Part shown: in pieces, positions 7,353-13,204 of the stretch | Numbering within the stretch: the stretch's first letter is position 1 | Layout: each line of letters starts with the position of its first letter | Assembly (NCBI GenBank): GCA_041689995.1 | Contig: JBDNFD010000163.1 | Coordinates: 1 to 13,204 of the forward strand | Reading direction: 5' to 3' | DNA length: 13,204 bases | Origin: DASSWG01 sp041689995 | GTDB lineage: Bacteria; Bacteroidota; Bacteroidia; Flavobacteriales; Flavobacteriaceae | Translations under genes and position numbers: made by a program | Notes under the pieces: model-generated | Database searches by the model: none | What the model saw: only the letters and a program-made list of their open reading frames with translations | What the model was told of the DNA's origin: nothing

Positions 7353-8423
7353 ATGAACCAAAATAATTCCATGATCGATATTACCAAAGCCGTTTCCTCC
7401 AAAATTCATGATGTGGATTTTGAAAACCTGACGTTTGGGAAATATTATACCGATCATATGATGATCTGCGATTATAATGATGGCGCTTGGGAAAAACCAA
7501 AAATCGTTCCTTATGGTCCGATGACTTTAGCGCCTTCCTCTAAAATATTCCATTATGGACAATCTGTTTTTGAGGGAATTAAGGCATTTCGGGATGAAAA
7601 CGAGAAGATTTGGTTATTCCGACCGGATGAAAACCAGAAACGGATCAATATTTCTTCCAAGCGGATGGCAATTCCTGAATTTCCCGCGGAATATTTCATG
7701 GAATCATTAAAAACCCTGATAAAATTAGATCAGAAATGGGTGAAAAAAGGGGAAGGATATTCCCTTTATATTCGTCCGTTCGCCTTTGCGATTGAAAATG
7801 GGGTTTCCGCTTCGCCTTCCAACAGTTACCGCTTCATGATTATTTGCTGCCCGGCAAAAGCCTACTATAATTCGCCCGTAAAAGTATTGATCGAACAAGA
7901 TTACAGCCGCTCCGCAGATGGTGGTGTCGGTTTTGCAAAAGCAGCCGGAAATTATGGCGCACAATTTTTCCCCACTAGTTTGGCGAGGGAAAAAGGATAT
8001 CAACAAGTGATTTGGACCGATGCCAGAACCCACGAATTTTTGGAAGAAGCCGGAACCATGAACGTGTTTTTTCGCATTGGCGATACACTGAGAACTGCTC
8101 CTACTGGAGACCGAATTTTGGATGGTGTCACCCGAAAAAGCATTATCACGTTAGCGAAAGATATGAGAATTAAAGTTAACGTGGACCGCGTGAAAGTAAA
8201 AGACATTTTAAATGCTGCCAAAACAGGCGAACTGAAAGAAATTTTTGGTACTGGAACGGCTGCAACGGTCGCACAAATTTCAGGTTTTGAATATGATGGA
8301 ATTTATCATGAATTGCCGCAAATTGAAAATCCGTACAGTTTAAAATTCAAAAAAGCCCTGCAAGATATTCAAACCAATAAAGCGGAAGACAAATTTGGAT
8401 GGCGAATGGAAGTTGAGGTGTAA
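7353..8423 (+). CDS. ilvE: Branched-chain-amino-acid aminotransferase (PLP fold type IV)
   Basis: 356 residues. It is a cytoplasmic, PLP-dependent enzyme exchanging amino groups between Leu/Ile/Val and 2-oxoglutarate, the last step of branched-chain amino acid synthesis and the first of their breakdown. Class IV features: LAPSSKIFHYGQSVFEGIKAFR near residue 60-80, RPDENQKRI, SLYIRPFAFA, the PLP-lysine region FAKAAGNYG with K196 as Schiff-base lysine, VIWTDA, then EEAGTMNVFF with E231 in the cofactor-binding position, and FGTGTAATV close to the C-terminus. Its length and long C-terminal region fit the ~355-aa BCAT2-like type. Two in-frame ATGs fit the promoter: 7353 (chosen) and 7371. It is divergent from the DUF4920-mnmD unit and convergent with the pyrophosphohydrolase gene. 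No strong terminator separates it from the latter. Confidence 0.94.
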   Translation: MNQNNSMIDITKAVSSKIHDVDFENLTFGKYYTDHMMICDYNDGAWEKPKIVPYGPMTLAPSSKIFHYGQSVFEGIKAFRDENEKIWLFRPDENQKRINISSKRMAIPEFPAEYFMESLKTLIKLDQKWVKKGEGYSLYIRPFAFAIENGVSASPSNSYRFMIICCPAKAYYNSPVKVLIEQDYSRSADGGVGFAKAAGNYGAQFFPTSLAREKGYQQVIWTDARTHEFLEEAGTMNVFFRIGDTLRTAPTGDRILDGVTRKSIITLAKDMRIKVNVDRVKVKDILNAAKTGELKEIFGTGTAATVAQISGFEYDGIYHELPQIENPYSLKFKKALQDIQTNKAEDKFGWRMEVEV

Positions 8424-8429
8424 GCGGAA

Positions 8430-8460
8430 GGCTGTAGGCTGTAGGCTTTAGGCTGTAGGC
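8430..8460. repeat. 7-bp tandem repeat after the ilvE stop
   Basis: Four units of period 7, GGCTGTA, GGCTGTA, GGCTTTA, GGCTGTA, and a final GGC. They begin 6 nt after the ilvE stop codon. No spacer or flanking target duplication is visible. Confidence 0.9.
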
Positions 8461-8506
8461 ATATTGCTTCATTCGGAAACCTTCTCACCGGTAGCTCGCA
8501 ACCCGC

Positions 8507-8896
8507 TCACACGCTCTCCAATATCTTGGCAATATCTGGTTTAAAATAACGCGGACCTTTCAAGACTTTTCCGTCTTCGCGGTAAATCGGTTTTCCGTCT
8601 TCGCCCAGTTTGCTCATATTGCTTCGATGAATTTCTTGGAAAACTTCTTCGATTTTGTGCTGCATTCCGTGTTCAATAATGGTTCCACATAAAATATAAA
8701 GCATATCGCCCAAAGCATCGGCCACTTCCACCAAATCCCCATTATTGGCGGCTTCTAAGTATTCTTCATTTTCTTCTTTCATCAGATCGAAGCGCAATTT
8801 GTTTTTAGATTTTCCCAAATTGGCTACCGGGCCTTCGTTCACGTCCAGCCCGAAAGCTTCGTGGAATTCAGTTACGCAGTTGATACATTTCTTCAT
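8507..8896 (-). CDS. MazG / PRA-PH-like nucleoside triphosphate pyrophosphohydrolase
   Basis: 129 residues, all-alpha NTP-PPase superfamily. These enzymes hydrolyse NTPs (often aberrant ones) to NMP and pyrophosphate with Mg2+. The metal-binding signature is present: E-E-x-x-E at 41-45 (KEENEEYLEA) and E-x-x-D at 57-60 (EVADALGDMLY, with D64 further on). The C-terminal part (SNMSKLGEDGKPIYREDGKVLKGPRYFKPDI) is typical of a subgroup found in Bacteroidetes and phages. It is too short for full-length MazG. PRA-PH itself (HisE) is less likely, as no his genes are near. The N-terminus carries a C-x2-C pair (C4, C7) I cannot explain. Its true substrate is not determinable from sequence. The ATG at 8896 is preceded by a TAAATTTG element at 8932-8939. 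Confidence 0.85.
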   Translation of the reverse strand: MKKCINCVTEFHEAFGLDVNEGPVANLGKSKNKLRFDLMKEENEEYLEAANNGDLVEVADALGDMLYILCGTIIEHGMQHKIEEVFQEIHRSNMSKLGEDGKPIYREDGKVLKGPRYFKPDIAKILESV

Positions 8897-8931
8897 AATT
8901 TCAATAAGTATTTTGGAAACAAAAAAACGAA

Positions 8932-8939
8932 CAAATTTA
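8932..8939 (-). promoter_or_regulatory. Candidate -7 element of the pyrophosphohydrolase gene
   Basis: Reads TAAATTTG on the minus strand, an exact TAnnTTTG match, 35 nt upstream of the ATG. No clear -33 TTTG lies at the usual distance. Confidence 0.6.
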
Positions 8940-8974
8940 AATTGATCCGCACACTTTTTTTTGCCCCAAAGGGT

Positions 8975-8982
8975 TAAATTTG
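8975..8982 (+). promoter_or_regulatory. Candidate -7 element of the small membrane-protein gene
   Basis: TAAATTTG on the plus strand, 18 nt upstream of the ATG at 9001. A TTG at 8980 that could open the frame lies inside this element, which argues for the ATG as start. Confidence 0.6.
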
Positions 8983-9000
8983 CACAAAAATATAAAAATT

Positions 9001-9189
9001 ATGTTCAGTCAGGGACAGTGGATTTTTGCGGGGATTTGCATGCTCGCTTTTGTGTTGTTAATGATTTTTAGTTATCGCAAGGATATCAAACTTCACCGTC
9101 GCTATTATAAAGGCAGTGTATATGTTCTTATTGCATTTTTCCTTTTTATTGGCCTGCTGTTTTGTATCAAGTTTTTTTTGGATTTTTAG
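9001..9189 (+). CDS. Small two-helix membrane protein, unknown function
   Basis: 62 residues. Two hydrophobic helices (about 8-25, WIFAGICMLAFVLLMIF, and about 43-60, VYVLIAFFLFIGLLFCI) flank a basic loop SYRKDIKLHRRYYKGS. By the positive-inside rule the loop is cytoplasmic and both ends face the periplasm. I do not recognise a named family, though it reads like a conserved flavobacterial small protein rather than a chance frame. The start is the ATG at 9001, because an upstream TTG lies within the -7 element. It is divergent from the pyrophosphohydrolase gene. The signalling operon begins about 100 nt downstream on the same strand, so read-through is possible. Confidence 0.75.
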   Translation: MFSQGQWIFAGICMLAFVLLMIFSYRKDIKLHRRYYKGSVYVLIAFFLFIGLLFCIKFFLDF

Positions 9190-9217
9190 TTTTTTATCTT
9201 CCCTGTTATTTTTTAAC

Positions 9218-9225
9218 TAATTTTG
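9218..9225 (+). promoter_or_regulatory. Possible -7 element TAATTTTG upstream of the signalling operon
   Basis: An exact TAnnTTTG match just upstream of the inverted repeat at 9236-9251. If used, the repeat would overlap the transcript start, a position suited to repression. The -33 region is only T-rich. A second, degenerate element downstream (CAAATTCG, 9275-9282) is the competing choice. Confidence 0.4.
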
Positions 9226-9235
9226 GTGCGAAATA

Positions 9236-9251
9236 TACCCGGTAATGGGTA
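9236..9251 (+). promoter_or_regulatory. NarL-like 7-2-7 inverted repeat (putative response-regulator operator A)
   Basis: TACCCGG-TA-ATGGGTA. The right half read on the other strand is TACCCAT, which fits the NarL heptamer TACYYMT exactly; the left half fits at 5 of 7. Flanking bases extend the dyad to ATATACCC/GGGTATAT. It precedes the operon encoding a NarL-family regulator. The 23 nt after it (9252-9274) lead to CAAATTCG, a degenerate -7-like element. The same arrangement recurs at 12185-12200. It could instead be a weak hairpin after the small membrane-protein gene. Confidence 0.5.
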
Positions 9252-9303
9252 TATATTTTCGTTCATAAAAATTGCAAATTCGAATCAACTAAAAACCATA
9301 ATC

Positions 9304-9750
9304 GTGAAAGAAGAATTAAAAAAAGTCCCCAGAACAAAATTGACCGAACTTTCAATGCCTTACAACAATACTTTTACTTGCTTTGAAGATGAAGAAATCC
9401 TGTTGGAAATAAAATTTATTTGGAAGAAAAAAACTGAAGTTCAGGAAATCGAATTTTATTTAGAAAACAAAAAGTCGAATGTCCTTTTTAAAATAAATAA
9501 TATTGTAAAATGTCAATCAGGTAATTTCTTTCGAATGAATTTGGTGAAGGACAATAGCAACCCCGCAAGTTCTGTTCATATTGCAGATAAAATCATCTTG
9601 GGCGCGCTGGACATGAAAGAAAACCATTTGGTAAGATTCCTGTTCAACTGCATTGGATCTGGGGAACTTGGAGAGTATGAAAAATTTCCCTGCAAATTCA
9701 GCCAGGATAAACCAAAATCAAAAGATGGTTGCATAATAGTCAGTGTTTAA
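9304..9750 (+). CDS. Unrecognised 148-aa soluble protein, first gene of the signalling operon
   Basis: The GTG at 9304 (VKEELKKVPRTK...) is the preferred start; the frame could reach a TTG at 9223, but that would read through the operator-like repeat. The protein has no signal peptide or membrane helix. It looks mixed or beta-rich: LLEIKFIWKKK, VQEIEFYLENKK, VLFKINNIVKC, KIILGALDM, HLVRFLFNCIGSGELGEYEKF, ending CIIVSV. I recognise no family. Its stop overlaps the kinase start (TAATG, 1 nt), so it is almost surely co-translated with the kinase. It could modulate the cytoplasmic kinase domain or be an independent effector (inference). The DNA is more AT-rich than the genes to its left. Confidence 0.75.
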   Translation: MKEELKKVPRTKLTELSMPYNNTFTCFEDEEILLEIKFIWKKKTEVQEIEFYLENKKSNVLFKINNIVKCQSGNFFRMNLVKDNSNPASSVHIADKIILGALDMKENHLVRFLFNCIGSGELGEYEKFPCKFSQDKPKSKDGCIIVSV

Positions 9751-11534
9751 TGGCAAAAATATTACTTCTTTTCTGGGCAATCCTATTCTTTTTTAGCAAT
9801 CCTCTTAGGGCTCAAGAACTGGTACAGGATTTTGAAAAAATAGGCCAGTATTTAGACAATTATGAAGCGGACAGTAGTCTGGTGTTTTTAAAAAAAATTG
9901 ATACCACTCATCTCCCTTCAAATTATAAATGTTTGTGGCATTTATATACTTCACAGGCTTTCTTCATGAAAGATTCTATGGGAAAAGCTTTTAAATATGG
10001 AATCGAAGCAAAAAAGCTTTTTCTAGCGAAGGACAGTTTGGAAAAAGTTTTTGAAATCAATTTAATGTTATTGGATATTATAGATTCCCAAAAAAAACTT
10101 GAATTTGATGCAAGCCAAATTCGACAAGAACTCGAAACTTTCGCCTCGGCAAAAAAAGATCCGTTAATTTCGGGAAGAGCCTTTGGAAGTATTGCGGACA
10201 AATATCTTTTAAATGATAATGGTCCAGCTGCAATATATTATTACAACCGTGCCATTTCCGAATTTAGAAAGCTAAAGGATACGCTTCGAATAGCAAAAAT
10301 AGAAATCAATAAAGGGGTTGTTCATTCAACAGTTTTCAAAGATCAGGATTCAGCATTATATTATTATAGAAAAACCTTGCCTATTTTCGAGGAAAGAAAT
10401 TTAACCCTATTGGTTTCGTACAATCAAAATAATCAGGCAAAAGCATATAAAGATCAAGGCAATTATACCAAGGCTATGGAGCATTATGAGCGTGCCAATT
10501 CAATAACCCTCACCAATAATAATCCTTTAACACGTGTAATTTACTATGAGAACTTAAAAGATTTATATGTTGAAATGAAAGAATACAAAAATGCATTTTT
10601 GTATTCTGAAAAGTTAAAAAATTTAAATGACAGTATCAATTCTACTGCCCAAAACATTGCCATTTCCGATATTCAAACAAAATATGAAACCGCAAAAAAA
10701 GAAAAGGCAAACCTCGAACTAAAAACAAAAGTCGAAAAAAAGACAAGAGGGCAAATAATTTTATGGATTGGATTGTCACTCAGCTTATTTATTGGTTTCA
10801 TTGTAAGTTACCTTATTTTCAAAAATGCGAAACGCAAACGTTTGATAACCGATCAGGAGCGCGAGATCGAAATACAAAAAATCGAAAAAACCCTGAAGGA
10901 GCAGGAATTGAACACCATCGACCTAATGATTTCTGGCCAAGAAAAAGAACGGCAACGACTTGCCAATGATCTGCATGACAATCTCGGCAGCACCTTGGCC
11001 ACTTTGAAACTGAATTTCAAAACCCTGACGAGACATTATAATGAGGAAGATGCAAAACCAGTTTTGGAAAATGCAGCTGTTTTAATCGATGACGCCTATA
11101 AAAAAGTACGGGAAATTGCCCACGAAAAAAACAGCGGCGTCATGGCCGAAGAAGGATTATTGCCCGCCGTGGAACAATTGGCACGAAAAATTTCGAACGC
11201 GCGCGATGTGAAAATCACCGTTCAGGGATTTGGTCTAAAAAGCCGTTTGGAAAGCGGGTTGGAAATCACCATATTTCGAATTATTCAGGAATTGATCACC
11301 AACATTGTCAAACACGCCGAAGCGACCGAAGCCTCGGTTTCCCTAACGAACCACACTGATTATTTGAACATCATCGTCGAAGACAACGGAAAAGGTTTCG
11401 ATAAGCGGAAAAGCCCGGGCAAAGATGGAATGGGCCTTTCGAATATCGAAAAACGAGTAGAACATTTGGACGGCACCATGGAAATAGACACATCGAAAAA
11501 AGGAACCAGTATCATTATAGATCTACCATTATGA
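9750..11534 (+). CDS. Sensor histidine kinase with periplasmic TPR domain (HisKA_3 / HATPase)
   Basis: 594 residues from the ATG at 9750, which overlaps the previous stop; a TTG 21 nt earlier is not needed. Signal peptide 1-22 (FFFSNPLRAQ), periplasmic TPR array about 140-300 (AIYYYNRAISEF, ALYYYRKTLPIF, AMEHYERANSI, AFLYSEKLKNL), a coiled-coil stretch, one membrane helix about 336-358 (ILWIGLSLSLFIGFIVSYLIF), a cytoplasmic coiled coil, then HisKA_3 with phospho-acceptor H409 (ERQRLANDLHDNLGS) and an HATPase domain with N-box N518 (QELITNIVKHAEAT), G1 D545-NGKGFD and G2 GMGLSNI. All key residues are present, so it should autophosphorylate and pass phosphate to the regulator encoded next. The TPRs probably sense a periplasmic protein or peptide (inference). 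Base composition rises in GC from the TPR half to the kinase half. Confidence 0.93.
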   Translation: MAKILLLFWAILFFFSNPLRAQELVQDFEKIGQYLDNYEADSSLVFLKKIDTTHLPSNYKCLWHLYTSQAFFMKDSMGKAFKYGIEAKKLFLAKDSLEKVFEINLMLLDIIDSQKKLEFDASQIRQELETFASAKKDPLISGRAFGSIADKYLLNDNGPAAIYYYNRAISEFRKLKDTLRIAKIEINKGVVHSTVFKDQDSALYYYRKTLPIFEERNLTLLVSYNQNNQAKAYKDQGNYTKAMEHYERANSITLTNNNPLTRVIYYENLKDLYVEMKEYKNAFLYSEKLKNLNDSINSTAQNIAISDIQTKYETAKKEKANLELKTKVEKKTRGQIILWIGLSLSLFIGFIVSYLIFKNAKRKRLITDQEREIEIQKIEKTLKEQELNTIDLMISGQEKERQRLANDLHDNLGSTLATLKLNFKTLTRHYNEEDAKPVLENAAVLIDDAYKKVREIAHEKNSGVMAEEGLLPAVEQLARKISNARDVKITVQGFGLKSRLESGLEITIFRIIQELITNIVKHAEATEASVSLTNHTDYLNIIVEDNGKGFDKRKSPGKDGMGLSNIEKRVEHLDGTMEIDTSKKGTSIIIDLPL

Positions 11535-12154
11535 TAACAATCGCAATTGCAGAAGATCACCAGTCGTTAATTGACGGAATTAATTTACTTCTGAAATATG
11601 AAGAAAACATCAATATTGTGGGAATGGCCAACAATGGCGAAGACCTATTGGAAATTGTCCGCAAAAAAAGACCGGATGTTGTCTTGACTGATATCCGTAT
11701 GCCCAAAATTGATGGGATCACGGCGACCAAAATGATCAAAAAGGAATTCCCCGACACGAAAATTATTGCCTTTTCCATGTTCGACCAAGAAGAAGCTATT
11801 TTGCAAATGGTTGCGGCGGGCGCCACCGGTTATATTTTAAAAAATTCAGCCTTGGAAGATGTAAAAACCGCCATCGAAATTGTTGCCAGCGGTGAAAAAT
11901 ATTTCGATCCGGGAATTGATATTTCTATTTTTAATGGAAATGAAAACACTATAAAAAAATCTATTCTTACAAAAAGTGAGAAAGAAATCCTGCGTTTGAT
12001 CGGCCAAGGCCAATCTTCCAGTGAAATTGCGGCTATTCGCTTTACTTCGGTTTCGACAGTGGAAAAACATCGCAAAAATATGATGTACAAAATTGGACTT
12101 CATGGAAAAGGTGAATTATTGCGTTATGCCATTGAAAAGAAGTATGATTTCTAA
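11531..12154 (+). CDS. NarL/FixJ-family response regulator (REC + LuxR-type HTH)
   Basis: 207 residues. The start codon overlaps the kinase stop by four bases (ATGA), so the two form a cognate pair. Receiver domain 1-120: acidic pair E8-D9, phospho-acceptor D54 (DVVLTDIRMPKIDG), S82 at the Thr/Ser switch position, Y101 and K104 (GYILKN). The LuxR/NarL HTH is at about 143-200 (LTKSEKEILRLIGQGQSSSEIA, then recognition helix SVSTVEKHRKNMMYKIG). All receiver residues needed for phosphorylation are intact. NarL-type regulators bind inverted heptamers of TACYYMT type; repeats of that geometry flank this operon at 9236-9251 and 12185-12200, suggesting autoregulation and control of the PEGA gene (inference). 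Confidence 0.94.
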   Translation: MITIAIAEDHQSLIDGINLLLKYEENINIVGMANNGEDLLEIVRKKRPDVVLTDIRMPKIDGITATKMIKKEFPDTKIIAFSMFDQEEAILQMVAAGATGYILKNSALEDVKTAIEIVASGEKYFDPGIDISIFNGNENTIKKSILTKSEKEILRLIGQGQSSSEIAAIRFTSVSTVEKHRKNMMYKIGLHGKGELLRYAIEKKYDF

Positions 12155-12184
12155 AAAATTATATCCTCCCAATTTTGACACAAA

Positions 12185-12200
12185 TACTCACTATTGGGTA
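12185..12200 (+). promoter_or_regulatory. NarL-like 7-2-7 inverted repeat (putative response-regulator operator B)
   Basis: TACTCAC-TA-TTGGGTA, with the same 7-TA-7 layout as 9236-9251. Exactly 23 nt separate it from TATCTTCA (12224-12231), a -7-like element, and a T-run occupies the -33 region. Alternatively the extended dyad AAATACTC/GGGTATTT followed by T residues could act as a weak terminator for the kinase-regulator operon. The two roles are not exclusive. Confidence 0.5.
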
Positions 12201-12223
12201 TTTTTTTTTGAAATATAAACCAC

Positions 12224-12231
12224 TATCTTCA
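12224..12231 (+). promoter_or_regulatory. Candidate -7 element of the PEGA-protein gene
   Basis: TATCTTCA matches TAnnTTTG at four of six fixed positions and lies 29 nt upstream of the ATG at 12261. The poor match and T-only -33 region would suit an activator-dependent promoter with the inverted repeat just upstream. Confidence 0.4.
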
Positions 12232-12260
12232 CCGATTATAAACCAAAAAATAAACTTAAT

Positions 12261-12947
12261 ATGAAAAAACTACTCCTTGTTTTGACAGTACTTTCCACAT
12301 CCGTTCTTGTGGCTAGCCCGAACTTTGAAAACGACATGGCGGGCAAGAAAAAAGTCCAATTTTCCGTTTCTGAAAGTGATGCTGAAATTTCCGTAAATGG
12401 TAAAGCCCTCGGGAAAGGATCCTTGGAAGTAACCGTTCCAAAAGATGCATGTGTTACCGTGGTCGTAAAAAAAGTTGGATGGCTCACGGAGCAAATAGAA
12501 TTTTGCAATAAAAAAGATATGACAAAACCACCAAAAACGCACTATATTGAAATGCGTCGGGATGATTCATACGATGCATCCATTCAAACCGATATCGCCA
12601 ATATTGATATCGAACTCAAATGCAATTCCATGGATAAAGACACTGCTTGGAGACTTATCAACCAAATTGTGTTATCGTACATAGATGTGATCGAAATGAC
12701 CGACAAAGAAACCGGATACCTGCGTACATCTTGGTCCCTAAAGGCCTTCACGCAAAACACTATTCGGACTATGATCGTTATTAAGCAGCCTTCTACCGAG
12801 CCGTTGGTATTCAAGGTGAAACTTGTAAGCGAAGCCTCCGGACAACCTTTAACAAGTGTCAAAAGTGACGAATTATATAAGGAATGGGATCGTGTATTGC
12901 GAAGCTATAGCAATGTTATCGGAGAATTTCAGGCCCGATTAAAATAA
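12261..12947 (+). CDS. Secreted PEGA-domain protein of unknown function
   Basis: 228 residues with a signal peptide (about 1-19, MKKLLLVLTVLSTSVLVAS). No lipobox cysteine is present, so it is probably periplasmic or secreted. Residues about 32-82 resemble a PEGA domain, a small beta fold of exported or surface proteins (VQFSVSESDAEISVNGKALG, VTVVVKKVGW), with two cysteines at C64 and C82 that could form a disulfide. The C-terminal half (about 105-228) has no family I recognise: IDIELKCNSMDKDTAWRLIN, YLRTSWSLKAFTQNTIRTMI, FKVKLVSEASGQPL, and a final amphipathic helix DELYKEWDRVLRSYSNVIGEF. It follows the regulator gene by 106 nt and has its own probable promoter with a response-regulator-like box, so it is a candidate output or sensed partner of the TPR kinase (inference). 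Confidence 0.83.
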   Translation: MKKLLLVLTVLSTSVLVASPNFENDMAGKKKVQFSVSESDAEISVNGKALGKGSLEVTVPKDACVTVVVKKVGWLTEQIEFCNKKDMTKPPKTHYIEMRRDDSYDASIQTDIANIDIELKCNSMDKDTAWRLINQIVLSYIDVIEMTDKETGYLRTSWSLKAFTQNTIRTMIVIKQPSTEPLVFKVKLVSEASGQPLTSVKSDELYKEWDRVLRSYSNVIGEFQARLK

Positions 12948-13001
12948 TTCATTCCTATTTTTTTGACCAATTGAATCGTTAAGCTTTAACACCTAACCAA
13001 T

Positions 13002-13048
13002 AAAAGGCTTGGGTTTCTTCAAACGAATTGAAGAAACCCAAGCCTTTT
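13002..13048. terminator. Strong bidirectional intrinsic terminator between convergent genes
   Basis: A perfect 21-bp inverted repeat (arms 13002-13022 and 13028-13048) encloses the 5-base loop ACGAA. The outer AAAA/TTTT ends give a U-tract on either strand, and TTTT follows again at 13051. It sits between the plus-strand PEGA gene (ends 12947) and the minus-strand gene ending at 13066, and can serve both. Confidence 0.92.
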
Positions 13049-13065
13049 GCTTTTACATGATTTAT

Positions 13066-13204
13066 CTAGCGCTTCAATGTAAAGTTCGCTTTGAACGTTC
13101 TGGGCATCCCATCCAAGGGTTCTATATATTCCACCCGGAACCAATAATCATCGGAGGGCATCTGCCGTCCGTTGTAGGTCCCGTCCCATCCAGGACTTGT
13201 GGGG
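13066..13204 (-). CDS. C-terminal fragment of a T9SS type B (gliding-motility-associated) sorting-domain protein
   Basis: The minus-strand frame enters at the right edge and ends at TAG (13066-13068), giving 45 residues: start PTSPGWDGTYNGRQMPSDDY, then WFRVEYIEPLDG and a basic end FKANFTLKR. The W-x-G-x-Y-N-G-x-x-M-P-S-D-x-Y-W pattern is characteristic of the gliding motility-associated C-terminal domain (CHU_C, T9SS type B), which directs large proteins through the type IX system. The rest of the protein, probably long and repetitive, lies outside the window. Confidence 0.9.
   Translation of the reverse strand, partial: PTSPGWDGTYNGRQMPSDDYWFRVEYIEPLDGMPRTFKANFTLKR

Noticed and set aside
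8424..8506. Terminator or RNA gene between ilvE and the pyrophosphohydrolase gene
   Set aside because: I found no stable hairpin with a T-tract, only the 7-bp repeat and unstructured sequence.
9236..9251. Terminator for the small membrane-protein gene
   Set aside because: Only partly rejected. The dyad could fold, but the following tract is interrupted (TATATTTTCG), and the same 7-TA-7 layout recurs ahead of the PEGA gene at identical spacing from a -7-like element. It is kept as the alternative reading.
12584..12862. Minus-strand frames of about 90 aa opposite the PEGA gene
   Set aside because: They are antisense shadows of a gene with a signal peptide, a promoter element and a PEGA domain.

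Overview
The window looks like a chromosomal segment of a marine-type Flavobacteriaceae/Bacteroidetes bacterium (inference). The evidence is AT-rich DNA, two proteins with type IX secretion (T9SS) C-terminal sorting domains, signal peptides ending in Ala-Gln, a stand-alone MnmD, a DUF4920 lipoprotein, and upstream elements of the Bacteroidetes -7 type (TAnnTTTG) rather than sigma70 boxes. No tRNA, rRNA, CRISPR array, transposase or phage gene was seen.

Layout. Bases 2-4754 (minus strand) hold two large secreted, multidomain surface proteins. The first is cut by the left edge and has an FN3 plus a choice-of-anchor J (adhesin-like) domain. The second is complete: an N-terminal blue-copper (cupredoxin) domain, duplicated FN3-CUB modules, a propeller-like middle and a T9SS tail. 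Bases 5061-7234 (minus) hold housekeeping genes: enoyl-ACP reductase fabI, then a tight pair of DUF4920 lipoprotein and tRNA methyltransferase mnmD (TTG start). Branched-chain aminotransferase ilvE (plus) is divergent from that pair, with overlapping promoters. A MazG/PRA-PH-type NTP pyrophosphohydrolase (minus) converges on ilvE and is divergent from a 62-aa two-helix membrane protein.

Bases 9223-12154 (plus) form a three-gene signalling operon: an unrecognised 148-aa soluble protein, a periplasmic-TPR sensor histidine kinase, and a NarL/FixJ response regulator. Their stops and starts overlap. A separate gene for a secreted PEGA-domain protein follows. The right edge holds the last 45 residues of a minus-strand protein with a T9SS type B / gliding-motility C-terminal domain. 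A 21-bp perfect hairpin separates it from the PEGA gene.

The most interesting point is a pair of inverted repeats with NarL-like 7-2-7 geometry (TACYC... TA ...GGGTA). One lies ahead of the signalling operon and one ahead of the PEGA gene. Each sits exactly 23 nt upstream of a degenerate -7-like element. This suggests an autoregulated two-component system whose nearest target is the PEGA protein. The alternative, that these are weak intrinsic terminators, is not excluded. Three intergenic spots also carry unrelated short tandem repeats (period 7, 7-8 or 14) right next to stop codons.
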